Positions 56,074-64,000 of a stretch of 64,000 bases of DNA are shown one piece after another. Positions within the stretch are counted from its first letter, which is position 1, and the number at the start of each line of letters is the position of its first letter. The translations under genes and the position numbers were made by a program. The notes beneath the pieces are model-generated. The model searched no databases and had not been told where the DNA came from. It saw only the letters and a program-made list of their open reading frames with translations. The stretch spans positions 101,023 through 165,022 of the forward strand of contig JAGQYM010000001.1 of the NCBI GenBank assembly GCA_020436085.1. Reading direction: 5' to 3'. The DNA is from Cyclobacteriaceae bacterium. Its GTDB lineage: Bacteria > Bacteroidota > Bacteroidia > Cytophagales > Cyclobacteriaceae.

Positions 56074-56104
56074 TTATGTGCTAATTATTTTAGTATATTG
56101 TCGC

Positions 56105-57160
56105 ATGGATGAAGGCTATTTAAAAGGAAGAGGTGCGCAAATTAAAACAGCAAACAGATTTCTCGCCAGCCAATATACGACCGACCATATTGAGGGTATT
56201 GATGAACCATTACAAGAGACACCTCAAACTCAAATCTTTCATGAGAGCCCAAAAAAGATTGTTAACAAGATAACCAGCCCCGACCTTGGACTTGGCTACT
56301 CGATGAATCCATATCAAGGTTGTGAACACGGCTGCATTTATTGCTACGCCCGCAACACACACGAGTATTATGGGTTTAGTGCTGGCCTTGATTTTGAGAC
56401 CAAAATTATCGTAAAGGAAAACGCACCGGAACTTCTCGAAAAACACCTGCTCCAACCTGGATGGAATGCTGTACCAATCATGTTGTCAGGTAATACAGAT
56501 TGTTACCAACCGCAAGAGCAGAAACTTAAAATCACGAGGCGAATGCTGGAGGTGCTTTTAAAGTATCGTCATCCCGTGGGCATGATCACAAAAAATGCTT
56601 TAATCCAAAGAGATATTGACATACTGCAAGAACTTGCCAAAGAAAGGCTTGTTAACGTTATGATTTCTGTGACCACACTCGATGAAAACTTGAGACGAAT
56701 GATGGAGCCGAGGACAGCAAGTGCCATAAAAAGAATGCAGACAATAGAAGCCCTGGCAAAATCAGGTGTGCCAACTGGAGTGATGAGCGCCCCGATCATT
56801 CCGGGTCTAAATCATCATGAGATTCCTGACATCTATAAAATGGCTGCCGAACATGGAGCTGTTGCTTGTGGCATGACGGTAGTAAGGCTAAACGGATCAA
56901 TTGGTAAAATCTTTGAAGACTGGCTTAGAAGGAATTTTACTGACAGGTTTGAGAAGGTTTGGAATCAAATAAGTGATCTGCATGGCGGAAACGTGAACGA
57001 CTCAGTCTTCGGAAGAAGAATGGCTGGAGAAGGAAATATCGCACTAGCAATACAGCAGCTTTATAGAATCTCCAAAAAGAAATACTTCGCAGGGAAAGCA
57101 ATGCCTGCAATGGATCTTACAAGATTCCGTAAAGGAGGAAACCTTAATCTGTTTAGTTAG
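56105..57160 (+). CDS. PA0069-family radical SAM protein
   Basis: A 351-residue radical SAM enzyme. The [4Fe-4S] cluster motif C-x3-C-x2-C (Cys73, 77, 80 in QGCEHGCIYCYARN) and the following THEYYGFSAGLDFETKI define the PA0069 family. LSGNTDCYQPQEQKL and PIIPGLNHHEIPDI are further family blocks. The reaction is unknown. Start ATG 56105 chosen as the first ATG in this frame clear of the divergent gene. Confidence 0.9.
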   Translation: MDEGYLKGRGAQIKTANRFLASQYTTDHIEGIDEPLQETPQTQIFHESPKKIVNKITSPDLGLGYSMNPYQGCEHGCIYCYARNTHEYYGFSAGLDFETKIIVKENAPELLEKHLLQPGWNAVPIMLSGNTDCYQPQEQKLKITRRMLEVLLKYRHPVGMITKNALIQRDIDILQELAKERLVNVMISVTTLDENLRRMMEPRTASAIKRMQTIEALAKSGVPTGVMSAPIIPGLNHHEIPDIYKMAAEHGAVACGMTVVRLNGSIGKIFEDWLRRNFTDRFEKVWNQISDLHGGNVNDSVFGRRMAGEGNIALAIQQLYRISKKKYFAGKAMPAMDLTRFRKGGNLNLFS

Positions 57161-57226
57161 AATTGATCCAAATAGAAATTACTACCGCCTGAACAATTTC
57201 TATTCAATTATTGTATTCTAGTCGGC

Positions 57227-57234
57227 TATTTTTG
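57227..57234 (+). promoter_or_regulatory. -7-type box before the metal efflux operon
   Basis: TATTTTTG matches TAnnTTTG and ends four bases before the GTG of the His-rich gene. No -33 element at 19 nt was found. Confidence 0.5.
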
Positions 57235-57238
57235 AGAC

Positions 57239-57625
57239 GTGAATAAGGTAATTTCCATTTGTCTAATTGTAGTGGTTGTGGCTGGCAGCCTGACCGATCT
57301 GCACGATTTGGCGAAGGTGCCTTATCTACTTCAGCACTATAATCAGCATAAGTCAAAGGATTCAAAGTTTTCGGCAAGTGTATTTTTTTTTTTTTATTAT
57401 GGCACCCTGGCCGAGGAGCACGACAAAGAGGAGCATGAACAACACAAAGGATTGCCTTTCAAAGCTCCGGATCACACTTCGATTCACTCGACCATATTCC
57501 TGACCGAAAGACAAACTCCTGCAATCGACCTTAACGAGACAACGGTAAGCTACACTAACTTCTACCACCCGATCTTCTCTTCGGAGTTTCATCAGTCCAT
57601 CTTTCAGCCACCACGAAAGGGATAA
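57239..57625 (+). CDS. Small His-rich exported protein ahead of a metal efflux pump
   Basis: A 128-residue protein with an N-terminal hydrophobic signal (VISICLIVVVVAGSLTDL) and several His (EEHDKEEHEQHKG, DHTSIHSTIF). It is a hypothetical protein of the type often found just ahead of CzcA-type genes in Bacteroidota. Residues 49-52 are FFFF, coded by an uninterrupted run of 13 T (57383-57395), which could slip in replication. GTG start. Possible metal-binding accessory; unproven. Confidence 0.7.
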   Translation: MNKVISICLIVVVVAGSLTDLHDLAKVPYLLQHYNQHKSKDSKFSASVFFFFYYGTLAEEHDKEEHEQHKGLPFKAPDHTSIHSTIFLTERQTPAIDLNETTVSYTNFYHPIFSSEFHQSIFQPPRKG

Positions 57626-57719
57626 TCAGTAAACATCTATTCTTAATCTAATCAAGGCGACAGGGTTTCAAGACTCATGGTCGTCATTGATTAATTGTTT
57701 TATTCATTATTCTTTATTC

Positions 57720-60700
57720 ATGCTCAACGGCATAATTTCATTTTCCATCAGGAATAAATTTCTGATTGGCGTTCTAACATTCGGGCTCATTGTGTGGGGC
57801 GGCTATTCGCTTACACAATTGCCCATAGATGCAGTGCCTGATATTACCAATAACCAGGTGCAGGTCATCACGGTGTCACCTTCGTTAGCCGCACCGGACA
57901 TTGAGCGGCTGGTCACATTTCCGGTCGAACAAACCATGGCCACTATTCCTGGCATTACAGAGATTCGATCCTTTTCGCGTTTCGGGCTGTCAATCGTAAC
58001 AATCGTTTTTGGCGATGATATAGACGTTTATTGGGCGCGACAACAAGTAAACGAACGATTAAATCAGGCGAAAAGCCAGATTCCTGGTGGGGCCGGAAGT
58101 CCGGAGCTCGCTCCGCTCACTACAGGTCTTGGTGAAATCTACCAGTACATCATCCGTCCGGAAAAAGGATATGAAGACAAATTCGATGGCAACGATTTGC
58201 GAACGATACAAGACTGGATTGTGCGAAGACAACTTCTCGGAACGGAAGGTGTGGCTGACGTCAGTAGCTTCGGTGGGTTTGTGAAGCAATATGAAATAGC
58301 AGTCGATCCGGAAAAGCTGAGAAGCATGAATATCAGTATCTCCGAAATTTTCGATGCACTCGACAAAAACAATCAAAATACCGGAGGTTCATACATTGAC
58401 AAAAACCCTAATGCATTTTTCATCAGAAGCGAGGGTTTGGCAACTGACTTCGAAGACATACTGACTATTCCCATCCGAATGAAATCCGATGGCTTGCCCG
58501 TTCAAATCCGCGATGTGGCAACTGTCCAATTCGGTCATGCCAATAGATATGGCGCAATGACTTACTCTGACAAGGGAGAGGTAGCAGGTGCCATTGTGAT
58601 GATGCTCAAAGGGGCCAATTCGTCTGCAGTGATTCAAAGGATCAAAGAGCGCATCGCAAAAATTCAAACTACACTTCCGGAAGGTGTTGTTATTGAGCCT
58701 TTTCTGGATAGAACCAAACTTGTTAATAACGCGATCAGCACCGTGACCAAAAACCTGGCTGAAGGAGCGCTAATCGTAATTTTCGTTTTGGTATTGCTGC
58801 TTGGAAACCTACGAGCGGGTCTGATTGTCGCGTCAGTCATTCCTCTATCCATGCTCTTTGCCGTGATCATGATGAACTTGTTTGGTGTGTCCGGCAATCT
58901 CATGAGTTTGGGTGCCATTGACTTTGGTCTGATAGTAGACGGTGCGGTTATCATTATCGAAGCCACCATGCACCATTTGGGAATATCCGCCATCCCACGA
59001 AGGCTCACGCAAAATGAGATGAATGAAGAAGTGGAGTCATCCGCCTCCAAGATGATGAGGTCAGCTGCATTTGGACAAATCATAATTCTCATTGTTTACC
59101 TACCTATCCTCTCGCTCGTAGGAATTGAGGGAAAGATGTTTCGTCCGATGGCACAAACAGTATCCTTCGCCATTATTGGAGCGCTAATTCTTTCTGTTAC
59201 TTACATTCCAATGATCTCCTCTTTGATGCTGAGCAAAAACGTAAAGCAAAAAGAAAACATAGCGGATCGCATCATCCATTTTTTCCAGAGGATCTATTCA
59301 CCCGTAATCCGATTTGCACTGCGTCAACGTCTGGTGATTGTTGTTGGCTCGGCACTAATGTTTGTTTTTAGCCTTGGAGTTTTTTTTCGGCTGGGAGGCG
59401 AGTTCATTCCACAACTAGACGAAGGTGACTTCGCAGTTGAAACTCGGCTGCTTACAGGTAGTTCACTATCAAAAAGTATTGAGGTCGCCCAGCAATCTGC
59501 ACGTGTTGTCCTTGATAATTTCCCTGAAGTAGAAAAAGTAGTTGGCAAAATTGGCTCCTCCGAGATTCCAATTGACCCAATGACTATGGATGTAATTGAT
59601 GTGATCGTGGTATTAAAAGATAAAAGTGATTGGGTAAGCGCATCCACGCGAGAGGAGATGGCAGAAAAAATTGGTGCAAAACTTCGTCACAGTATTCCAA
59701 GTGCAACTTTCGGTTTTCAACAACCCATTCAAATGAGGTTTAATGAGTTGATGACGGGAGCCCGGCAAGATGTGGTGATGAAAATTTATGGTGAAAACCT
59801 TGACGTGCTCGAACGCTATGCGAATGAAGTAGGAAAGATTGCTCAAACAGTGCCCGGGGCCGAAGATATTTTTGTAGAACCTATTAATGGTCTGGCTCAG
59901 ATTGTCGTTCGAATAAACCGAGCCAGGCTTGCACAATTTGGTTTAAACGTTGAAGAGGTTAATCGGGTGATCCGTACCGGTTTCTCCGGTGAGAATGTTG
60001 GGCTAGTTTTTGAGAACGAAAGACGTTTTGACCTGGTGATTCGAATGGTTGAATCGAAAAGACAAACCATTGACGATCTGAGAAATCTATATGTCACTAC
60101 TCCATCAGGTCTGCAAATTCCACTAGAACAGGTAGCAGAGGTAAAACTTGAAATTGGCCCAAATCAAATTCAACGCGATGATGCTCAACGAAGAGTTACA
60201 GTTGGTTTCAACGTACGAGGTGCTGACGTGCAAACGGTAGTCGAAAACATCAGTCAAAAAATTGAAAAGGATGTTCGTTTCGAGCCAGGGTATTATATCA
60301 CTTATGGCGGCTCTTTTAAAAATTTGCAGGAAGCAAACCAAAGATTAGGTATTGCCGTCCCCGTTGCCCTCATCCTTATCTTCTTCATGCTGTACTTCAC
60401 ATTTCACTCTATCAGGCATGGGCTGCTGATTTATACTGCCATCCCACTATCTGCCATCGGTGGTATTGTGGCTTTATGGTTGCGTGATATGCCATTTAGT
60501 ATTTCCGCAGGAGTGGGTTTCATTGCGTTATTCGGTGTAGCTGTGCTCAATGGCATCGTCCTCATTTCAGAGTTCAACCGGCTAAAAACGAGTGGCCTTA
60601 CGGACCTTAACGACATCGTACTTCAAGGAACAAGGGTACGGCTGAGACCGGTAATCATGACTGCTCTTGTGGCATCGCTAGGGTTTTTACCCATGGCTCT

Positions 60701-60830
60701 ATCTCAATCTTCTGGTGCGGAGGTCCAACGGCCTTTGGCAACAGTTGTTATTGGGGGATTGATCACTGCCACTTTACTTACGCTGGTAGTGCTTCCTGTT
60801 TTGTACACCTATTTTGAAAAAAGAAAATGA
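57720..60830 (+). CDS. czcA: CzcA-type heavy-metal efflux RND pump
   Basis: A 1036-residue inner-membrane RND transporter with 12 helices. The metal-type motif DFGLIVDGAVIIIE at residues 401-414 puts Asp401, Asp407 and Glu414 where CzcA has Asp402, Asp408 and Glu415; this form goes with divalent cations (zinc, cobalt, cadmium or nickel) rather than copper or silver. Start ATG 57720 gives the standard LNGIISFSIRNKF N-terminus. First of three pump genes; the TolC-type gene starts within its stop codon. Confidence 0.93.
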   Translation: MLNGIISFSIRNKFLIGVLTFGLIVWGGYSLTQLPIDAVPDITNNQVQVITVSPSLAAPDIERLVTFPVEQTMATIPGITEIRSFSRFGLSIVTIVFGDDIDVYWARQQVNERLNQAKSQIPGGAGSPELAPLTTGLGEIYQYIIRPEKGYEDKFDGNDLRTIQDWIVRRQLLGTEGVADVSSFGGFVKQYEIAVDPEKLRSMNISISEIFDALDKNNQNTGGSYIDKNPNAFFIRSEGLATDFEDILTIPIRMKSDGLPVQIRDVATVQFGHANRYGAMTYSDKGEVAGAIVMMLKGANSSAVIQRIKERIAKIQTTLPEGVVIEPFLDRTKLVNNAISTVTKNLAEGALIVIFVLVLLLGNLRAGLIVASVIPLSMLFAVIMMNLFGVSGNLMSLGAIDFGLIVDGAVIIIEATMHHLGISAIPRRLTQNEMNEEVESSASKMMRSAAFGQIIILIVYLPILSLVGIEGKMFRPMAQTVSFAIIGALILSVTYIPMISSLMLSKNVKQKENIADRIIHFFQRIYSPVIRFALRQRLVIVVGSALMFVFSLGVFFRLGGEFIPQLDEGDFAVETRLLTGSSLSKSIEVAQQSARVVLDNFPEVEKVVGKIGSSEIPIDPMTMDVIDVIVVLKDKSDWVSASTREEMAEKIGAKLRHSIPSATFGFQQPIQMRFNELMTGARQDVVMKIYGENLDVLERYANEVGKIAQTVPGAEDIFVEPINGLAQIVVRINRARLAQFGLNVEEVNRVIRTGFSGENVGLVFENERRFDLVIRMVESKRQTIDDLRNLYVTTPSGLQIPLEQVAEVKLEIGPNQIQRDDAQRRVTVGFNVRGADVQTVVENISQKIEKDVRFEPGYYITYGGSFKNLQEANQRLGIAVPVALILIFFMLYFTFHSIRHGLLIYTAIPLSAIGGIVALWLRDMPFSISAGVGFIALFGVAVLNGIVLISEFNRLKTSGLTDLNDIVLQGTRVRLRPVIMTALVASLGFLPMALSQSSGAEVQRPLATVVIGGLITATLLTLVVLPVLYTYFEKRK

Positions 60831-62071
60831 TGATGAAAATGAAAATACGTCATTCCCTTCTTCTGTTAGCTGCCTGCTGGTCGCAGAGTTTTGCACAGCA
60901 AGCTTTGACACAACAACAAGCTATTGATGAGGCTCTAAAGAACAACCTGATGGTAAAGTCAGGTGAACATCAATTGGCAGCACAAAAACAGCTGAAGAAC
61001 ACTGCTTTCGACTTAGGAAAAACCAACCTAATGTGGATGCATGGTCAATTCAATTCAATCCTGAAAGACAACAATTACACACTTAGTCAAACTATTCCAT
61101 TCCCTACGGTGATGTCAAGTGAAGCCAAACTTGCTCAGGCAAACATTGAGGGTTCAGAAATCCAACTTACAATAACTCAAAATGATCTGGTTCGACAGGT
61201 TCGGTCTGTTTACAATCAACTTACTTACCTGATAGCGTTAAACCGAGAGTTGATATTACAGGATAGTGTGTTTTCTCGGTTTGCCACAGCCACACAAGTG
61301 CGCTACCGGGTGGGGGAAGGAACGCTTCTCGAAAAAACTACAGCAGAAACGCAAGCTATGGAAATCAAGAATCTGCTTACCCAGAATGAATCGGATATCG
61401 CGATTTATCAACGTCAGTTGCAAACGCTTTTAAATAGCCAAGCTGAAATTTTGCCCTCTGATTCGTTAATGCGAATTGATCCTGTCGAAGCCAGTCCGTC
61501 AGTCGATTTCAATCCCCACCTACGTTTTATTCAACAAGAAGTGACCATTGCGGACCGAACTAGGCGAGTCGCCAGAAACAAATTCCTGCCAGACATCACA
61601 GTTGGCTACTTCACACAATCGTTAATTGGATTTCAGGACATTGATAACCAAAATGTCTTTTTCGATAAGAACAAACGGTTCACAGGCTTTGAACTTGGAT
61701 TGTCTTTTCCTCTTTGGTTCCTCCCTCAGCAAAGCCGCGCCAAGGCAGCGGCCCTGAACCAGGAAGCCTCAGAAAACAAATATCGATTTTATCAAAATCA
61801 GATCGAGGGCGATTTGCAACGCGCCCAACTTGAGCTGGCAAAAAACAAAAACAGCCTCGCATTCTATCAAACCAATGCCAACGAAAACGCTTCGCTTATA
61901 CAAAGTCAAGCGCAACGAGCTTTTAATGAAGGAGAAATAGGATATCTGGAGTTCTTACAGGCAGTCAACCAGGCGAGGAACATCAAATTCAGATACCTGG
62001 AAATTTTAAATCAGTACAACCAATCAGCCATTCAACTGGATTACCTCACCGGCAAATCCGTAAATCGATAA
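60827..62071 (+). CDS. TolC-type outer-membrane efflux protein
   Basis: A 414-residue OEP-family protein (CzcC/CusC type) with signal peptide (LLLLAACWSQSFAQ) and two long helical repeats (QAIDEALKNNLMVKSGEHQL, then LQRAQLELAKNKNSLAFYQ) around barrel strands. It forms the exit channel of the tripartite pump. ATG overlaps the czcA stop (ATGA). A lipobox-like LAAC leaves a lipidated form possible. Confidence 0.92.
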   Translation: MMMKMKIRHSLLLLAACWSQSFAQQALTQQQAIDEALKNNLMVKSGEHQLAAQKQLKNTAFDLGKTNLMWMHGQFNSILKDNNYTLSQTIPFPTVMSSEAKLAQANIEGSEIQLTITQNDLVRQVRSVYNQLTYLIALNRELILQDSVFSRFATATQVRYRVGEGTLLEKTTAETQAMEIKNLLTQNESDIAIYQRQLQTLLNSQAEILPSDSLMRIDPVEASPSVDFNPHLRFIQQEVTIADRTRRVARNKFLPDITVGYFTQSLIGFQDIDNQNVFFDKNKRFTGFELGLSFPLWFLPQQSRAKAAALNQEASENKYRFYQNQIEGDLQRAQLELAKNKNSLAFYQTNANENASLIQSQAQRAFNEGEIGYLEFLQAVNQARNIKFRYLEILNQYNQSAIQLDYLTGKSVNR

Positions 62072-62074
62072 CTC

Positions 62075-63220
62075 ATGAACAACTATAGAATCATAATCGC
62101 CATCGCATCAATTACTCTCAGTGCGTGTTCGGATAAAACGACCGAAGTATCTAATCAGGAAACTAATACCATATCTGATTCAAATATTGTTCAGCTTACC
62201 GAGGCACAAACAAAAACCATTAACCTGCAGCTTGGCAAAATTGAACCAAGGGCGTTGAGCAACACAATAAAAGCTAACGGCCAACTTGATGTGCCGCCTC
62301 AAAATATGGTAACTGTGTCAGCAACATTGGGTGGATTTGTAAAGCACACAAGCCTTTTGCAAGGCATGCGTGTGAAGAAAGGTCAGATCATTGCCACGAT
62401 GGAACATCCTGACTATATCCAGTTGCAGCAAGACTATCTTGAAAACAAAAGCAAACTTGATTTTTATGAAGCAGAGTTGACGCGTCAACAAGAACTGGCA
62501 AAAGAAAATATCAACGCGACCAAAACCTTGCAAGAAGCGCAATCCAACTACCAGGGCACCAAAGCGAAGGTAGATGGCCTCCAATCAAAATTGAAGTTGA
62601 TTAACATCAACGCTGACGAGCTGGAGAAAGGCAACATCCGAAATACCATCAACATCTATGCGCCAATTGATGGTTACGTCACGCAAGTGCATGTGAACAT
62701 TGGGAAGTATGTAAATCCGACCGATGTGTTGTTCAAAATCGTGGATACCAAACACCTGCATGCAGAAGTATTCGTGTTTGAAAAGGATGTGTTGAAAATA
62801 AAAATCGGACAGAAGATTCGACTTCAGCTCACGAATGAGTCCACAGAACGAACCGCAAGAGTTTATCTGATAGGAAGAGAGATAAGTCCTGAAAGAACGG
62901 TCAGCGTGCATGGTCATCTCGAAAAAGAAGACGATAATCTACTTCCGGGTATGTATTTCAGCGCACTTTTCGAATCGGGTGAAAACGAAGTGCCATCGCT
63001 GCCAGAAGAAGCGATTGTTAATTTTGAAGGAAAGGATTACGTTTTCGTAGCGCGTGACGCCTCCAATCGTGAGTATGAAATGATCGAGATTTCAAAAGGC
63101 GTCTGCGAGTCTGGCTATTGCGAAGTAACTCTACAGTCCGGTTTAGACATGTCTTCTGAGATTGTTATGCATGGCTCTTACGACTTATTAAGTTATTTGA
63201 AAAACAAAGAAGAAGAGTGA
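62075..63220 (+). CDS. Membrane fusion protein of the metal efflux pump (CzcB/CusB type)
   Basis: A 381-residue periplasmic adaptor with a lipobox signal (ASITLSACSDK). Halves of a barrel-sandwich hybrid (MVTVSATLGGFVKHTSLLQG and YAPIDGYVTQVHVNIGKYV) flank a coiled-coil hairpin (about 125-190), followed by beta-barrel and membrane-proximal parts ending with GKDYVFVARD. It links CzcA to the TolC-type channel. Follows that gene by three bases. Confidence 0.92.
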   Translation: MNNYRIIIAIASITLSACSDKTTEVSNQETNTISDSNIVQLTEAQTKTINLQLGKIEPRALSNTIKANGQLDVPPQNMVTVSATLGGFVKHTSLLQGMRVKKGQIIATMEHPDYIQLQQDYLENKSKLDFYEAELTRQQELAKENINATKTLQEAQSNYQGTKAKVDGLQSKLKLININADELEKGNIRNTINIYAPIDGYVTQVHVNIGKYVNPTDVLFKIVDTKHLHAEVFVFEKDVLKIKIGQKIRLQLTNESTERTARVYLIGREISPERTVSVHGHLEKEDDNLLPGMYFSALFESGENEVPSLPEEAIVNFEGKDYVFVARDASNREYEMIEISKGVCESGYCEVTLQSGLDMSSEIVMHGSYDLLSYLKNKEEE

Positions 63221-63222
63221 AG

Positions 63223-63906
63223 CTAATTGAGATTGATACCAATGGTCAATCCATACCACGCTTTATTCTGGTGAATCCAAATATCCTTGTCACGATCAGT
63301 GAGATAATCGGTGCCAACACCTAGCCCCACTGTTAAACGATTGATCGATCCCATGACCGCCACACCGCGGCTCAGTACAAAACCATTGTATTCGTCCATT
63401 GTACGATTGGCTGTTGTCCATGGAGTTATTGGCGTTGACCCAAATCCTCCAAAAACTCCGCCACTTAACCCCCAATGCAACATTTCATTTTTCATTCCAG
63501 CAGGCGTTGATTTGTAGTGCAACCGGAATTTATCCAATCGATAGCCGAAAAATAGAGCGCCATTAAATGACGAGTTTAGCTGACTCGGAAAACCCTCCAC
63601 ACTTGGTCGAAACTTAAAGGGAATAGTAAGCAGGTTGAGATGAAATGATCTTCTCAAAAAATATTGATCAACTCCCGGAGAAATTGTTGGAAACACCGGA
63701 GAAAATGCCTTTCGTGCTGGGTAAATCAGAACTGTATCTTCTTCCTCCAGTTGATTGTCAACGTAAACAACCTGATAGTCATCTTTTTTCTGACGGTATT
63801 GATACTCATCATCCGTGAATTGATATCTAGGAGTCTCATGCAACGTGCCACATGAGGCTAGCAGCATAACGCACAACAAAAACGTACAAATTCTGAAAGG
63901 GCACAT
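63223..63906 (-). CDS. Lipoprotein with outer-membrane-type beta strands
   Basis: A 227-residue protein with lipobox signal (LLCVMLLASCGTL). The rest shows repeating beta strands (SFNGALFFGYRLDKFRLHYKS, HWGLSGGVFGGFG, INRLTVGLGVGTDYL), suggesting a barrel or surface sandwich. Convergent with the efflux operon. Function unknown. Confidence 0.72.
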   Translation of the reverse strand: MCPFRICTFLLCVMLLASCGTLHETPRYQFTDDEYQYRQKKDDYQVVYVDNQLEEEDTVLIYPARKAFSPVFPTISPGVDQYFLRRSFHLNLLTIPFKFRPSVEGFPSQLNSSFNGALFFGYRLDKFRLHYKSTPAGMKNEMLHWGLSGGVFGGFGSTPITPWTTANRTMDEYNGFVLSRGVAVMGSINRLTVGLGVGTDYLTDRDKDIWIHQNKAWYGLTIGINLN

Positions 63907-64000
63907 AGGTAGCTAATACAAGTATACTATTTTTAGCGCAGCGAATCGAAACATCAATCTATTGAATCCTCTGCTCCAACCGGAAGTTCAGTCTTACATT

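Noticed and set aside
55994-56104. Upstream extension of the radical SAM gene
   Set aside because: It runs into the divergent desulfhydrase coding region and adds a hydrophobic stretch not expected for this family.
1-64000. tRNA, rRNA, CRISPR arrays, insertion sequences, prophage or toxin-antitoxin genes
   Set aside because: None was recognised by eye in gaps or genes; a dedicated search could still find a small RNA.

Overview
The window is ordinary, gene-dense chromosomal DNA from a member of the Bacteroidota, most likely a gliding or type IX secretion (T9SS) lineage of the Cytophagales type. Five things support this: an uppS / PorG-like (DUF6089) / nadK / CBS cluster, a gliding-motility lipoprotein of the GldB family, many small lipoproteins and outer-membrane barrels, an ECF sigma factor followed by a tiny overlapping gene, and promoter elements of the Bacteroidota TAnnTTTG type just before several start codons. 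No rRNA, tRNA, CRISPR array, insertion sequence or phage gene was recognised. The order-level assignment is inference.

Layout. 1-5.65 kb (minus strand) is one long transcription unit: yqeY, cvpA, an alpha/beta hydrolase, a CBS protein, nadK, two tandem PorG-like genes, then uppS, which runs off the left edge. pdxJ diverges from it. 6.4-13.1 kb holds a secreted esterase, a stand-alone receiver that converges on a sensor kinase, an LEA-type lipoprotein, an amidohydrolase, a TPR protein and a DUF5684 membrane protein. 13.2-21.3 kb holds a DinB protein, an M14 peptidase, a zinc dehydrogenase, gldB, a glycosyltransferase, an ECF sigma factor with an overlapping small gene, and a protein with a very acidic tail closed by a strong terminator. 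21.4-33.9 kb holds uvrA, gdhA, a serine hydrolase, a secreted DinB-like protein, an aminotransferase/GntP permease pair, a PQQ-type propeller and a membrane-anchored protein with a DNA-binding-like N-terminus. 33.9-47 kb holds an MFS carrier, a transglutaminase/DUF350 pair, a large sortilin-type propeller, two TPM-domain proteins, and the housekeeping genes glyA, tatC, rpiB and rbfA plus a LolC/E-type permease. 47.2-57.2 kb holds an SNF2 helicase, a lipid A-type acyltransferase, a short-chain dehydrogenase, radA, a barrel/lipoprotein pair, a DUF2179 protein, a D-cysteine desulfhydrase-like enzyme and a PA0069-type radical SAM protein. 57.2-63.2 kb is a complete tripartite metal efflux operon: a small His-rich protein, a CzcA-type pump, a TolC-type channel and a membrane fusion protein. 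A lipoprotein/barrel follows on the opposite strand.

Most genes are housekeeping or widespread Bacteroidota families. I see no compelling new multi-gene system. The points most worth a second look are four genes whose TTTG promoter box lies exactly 4 nt before the start codon (suggesting leaderless mRNAs), a membrane-spanning protein that joins a DNA-binding-like head to a periplasmic sensor-like domain, the tandem PorG-like genes, an 80-nt sigma/small-gene overlap, and a 13-T tract inside the gene that leads the metal efflux operon.
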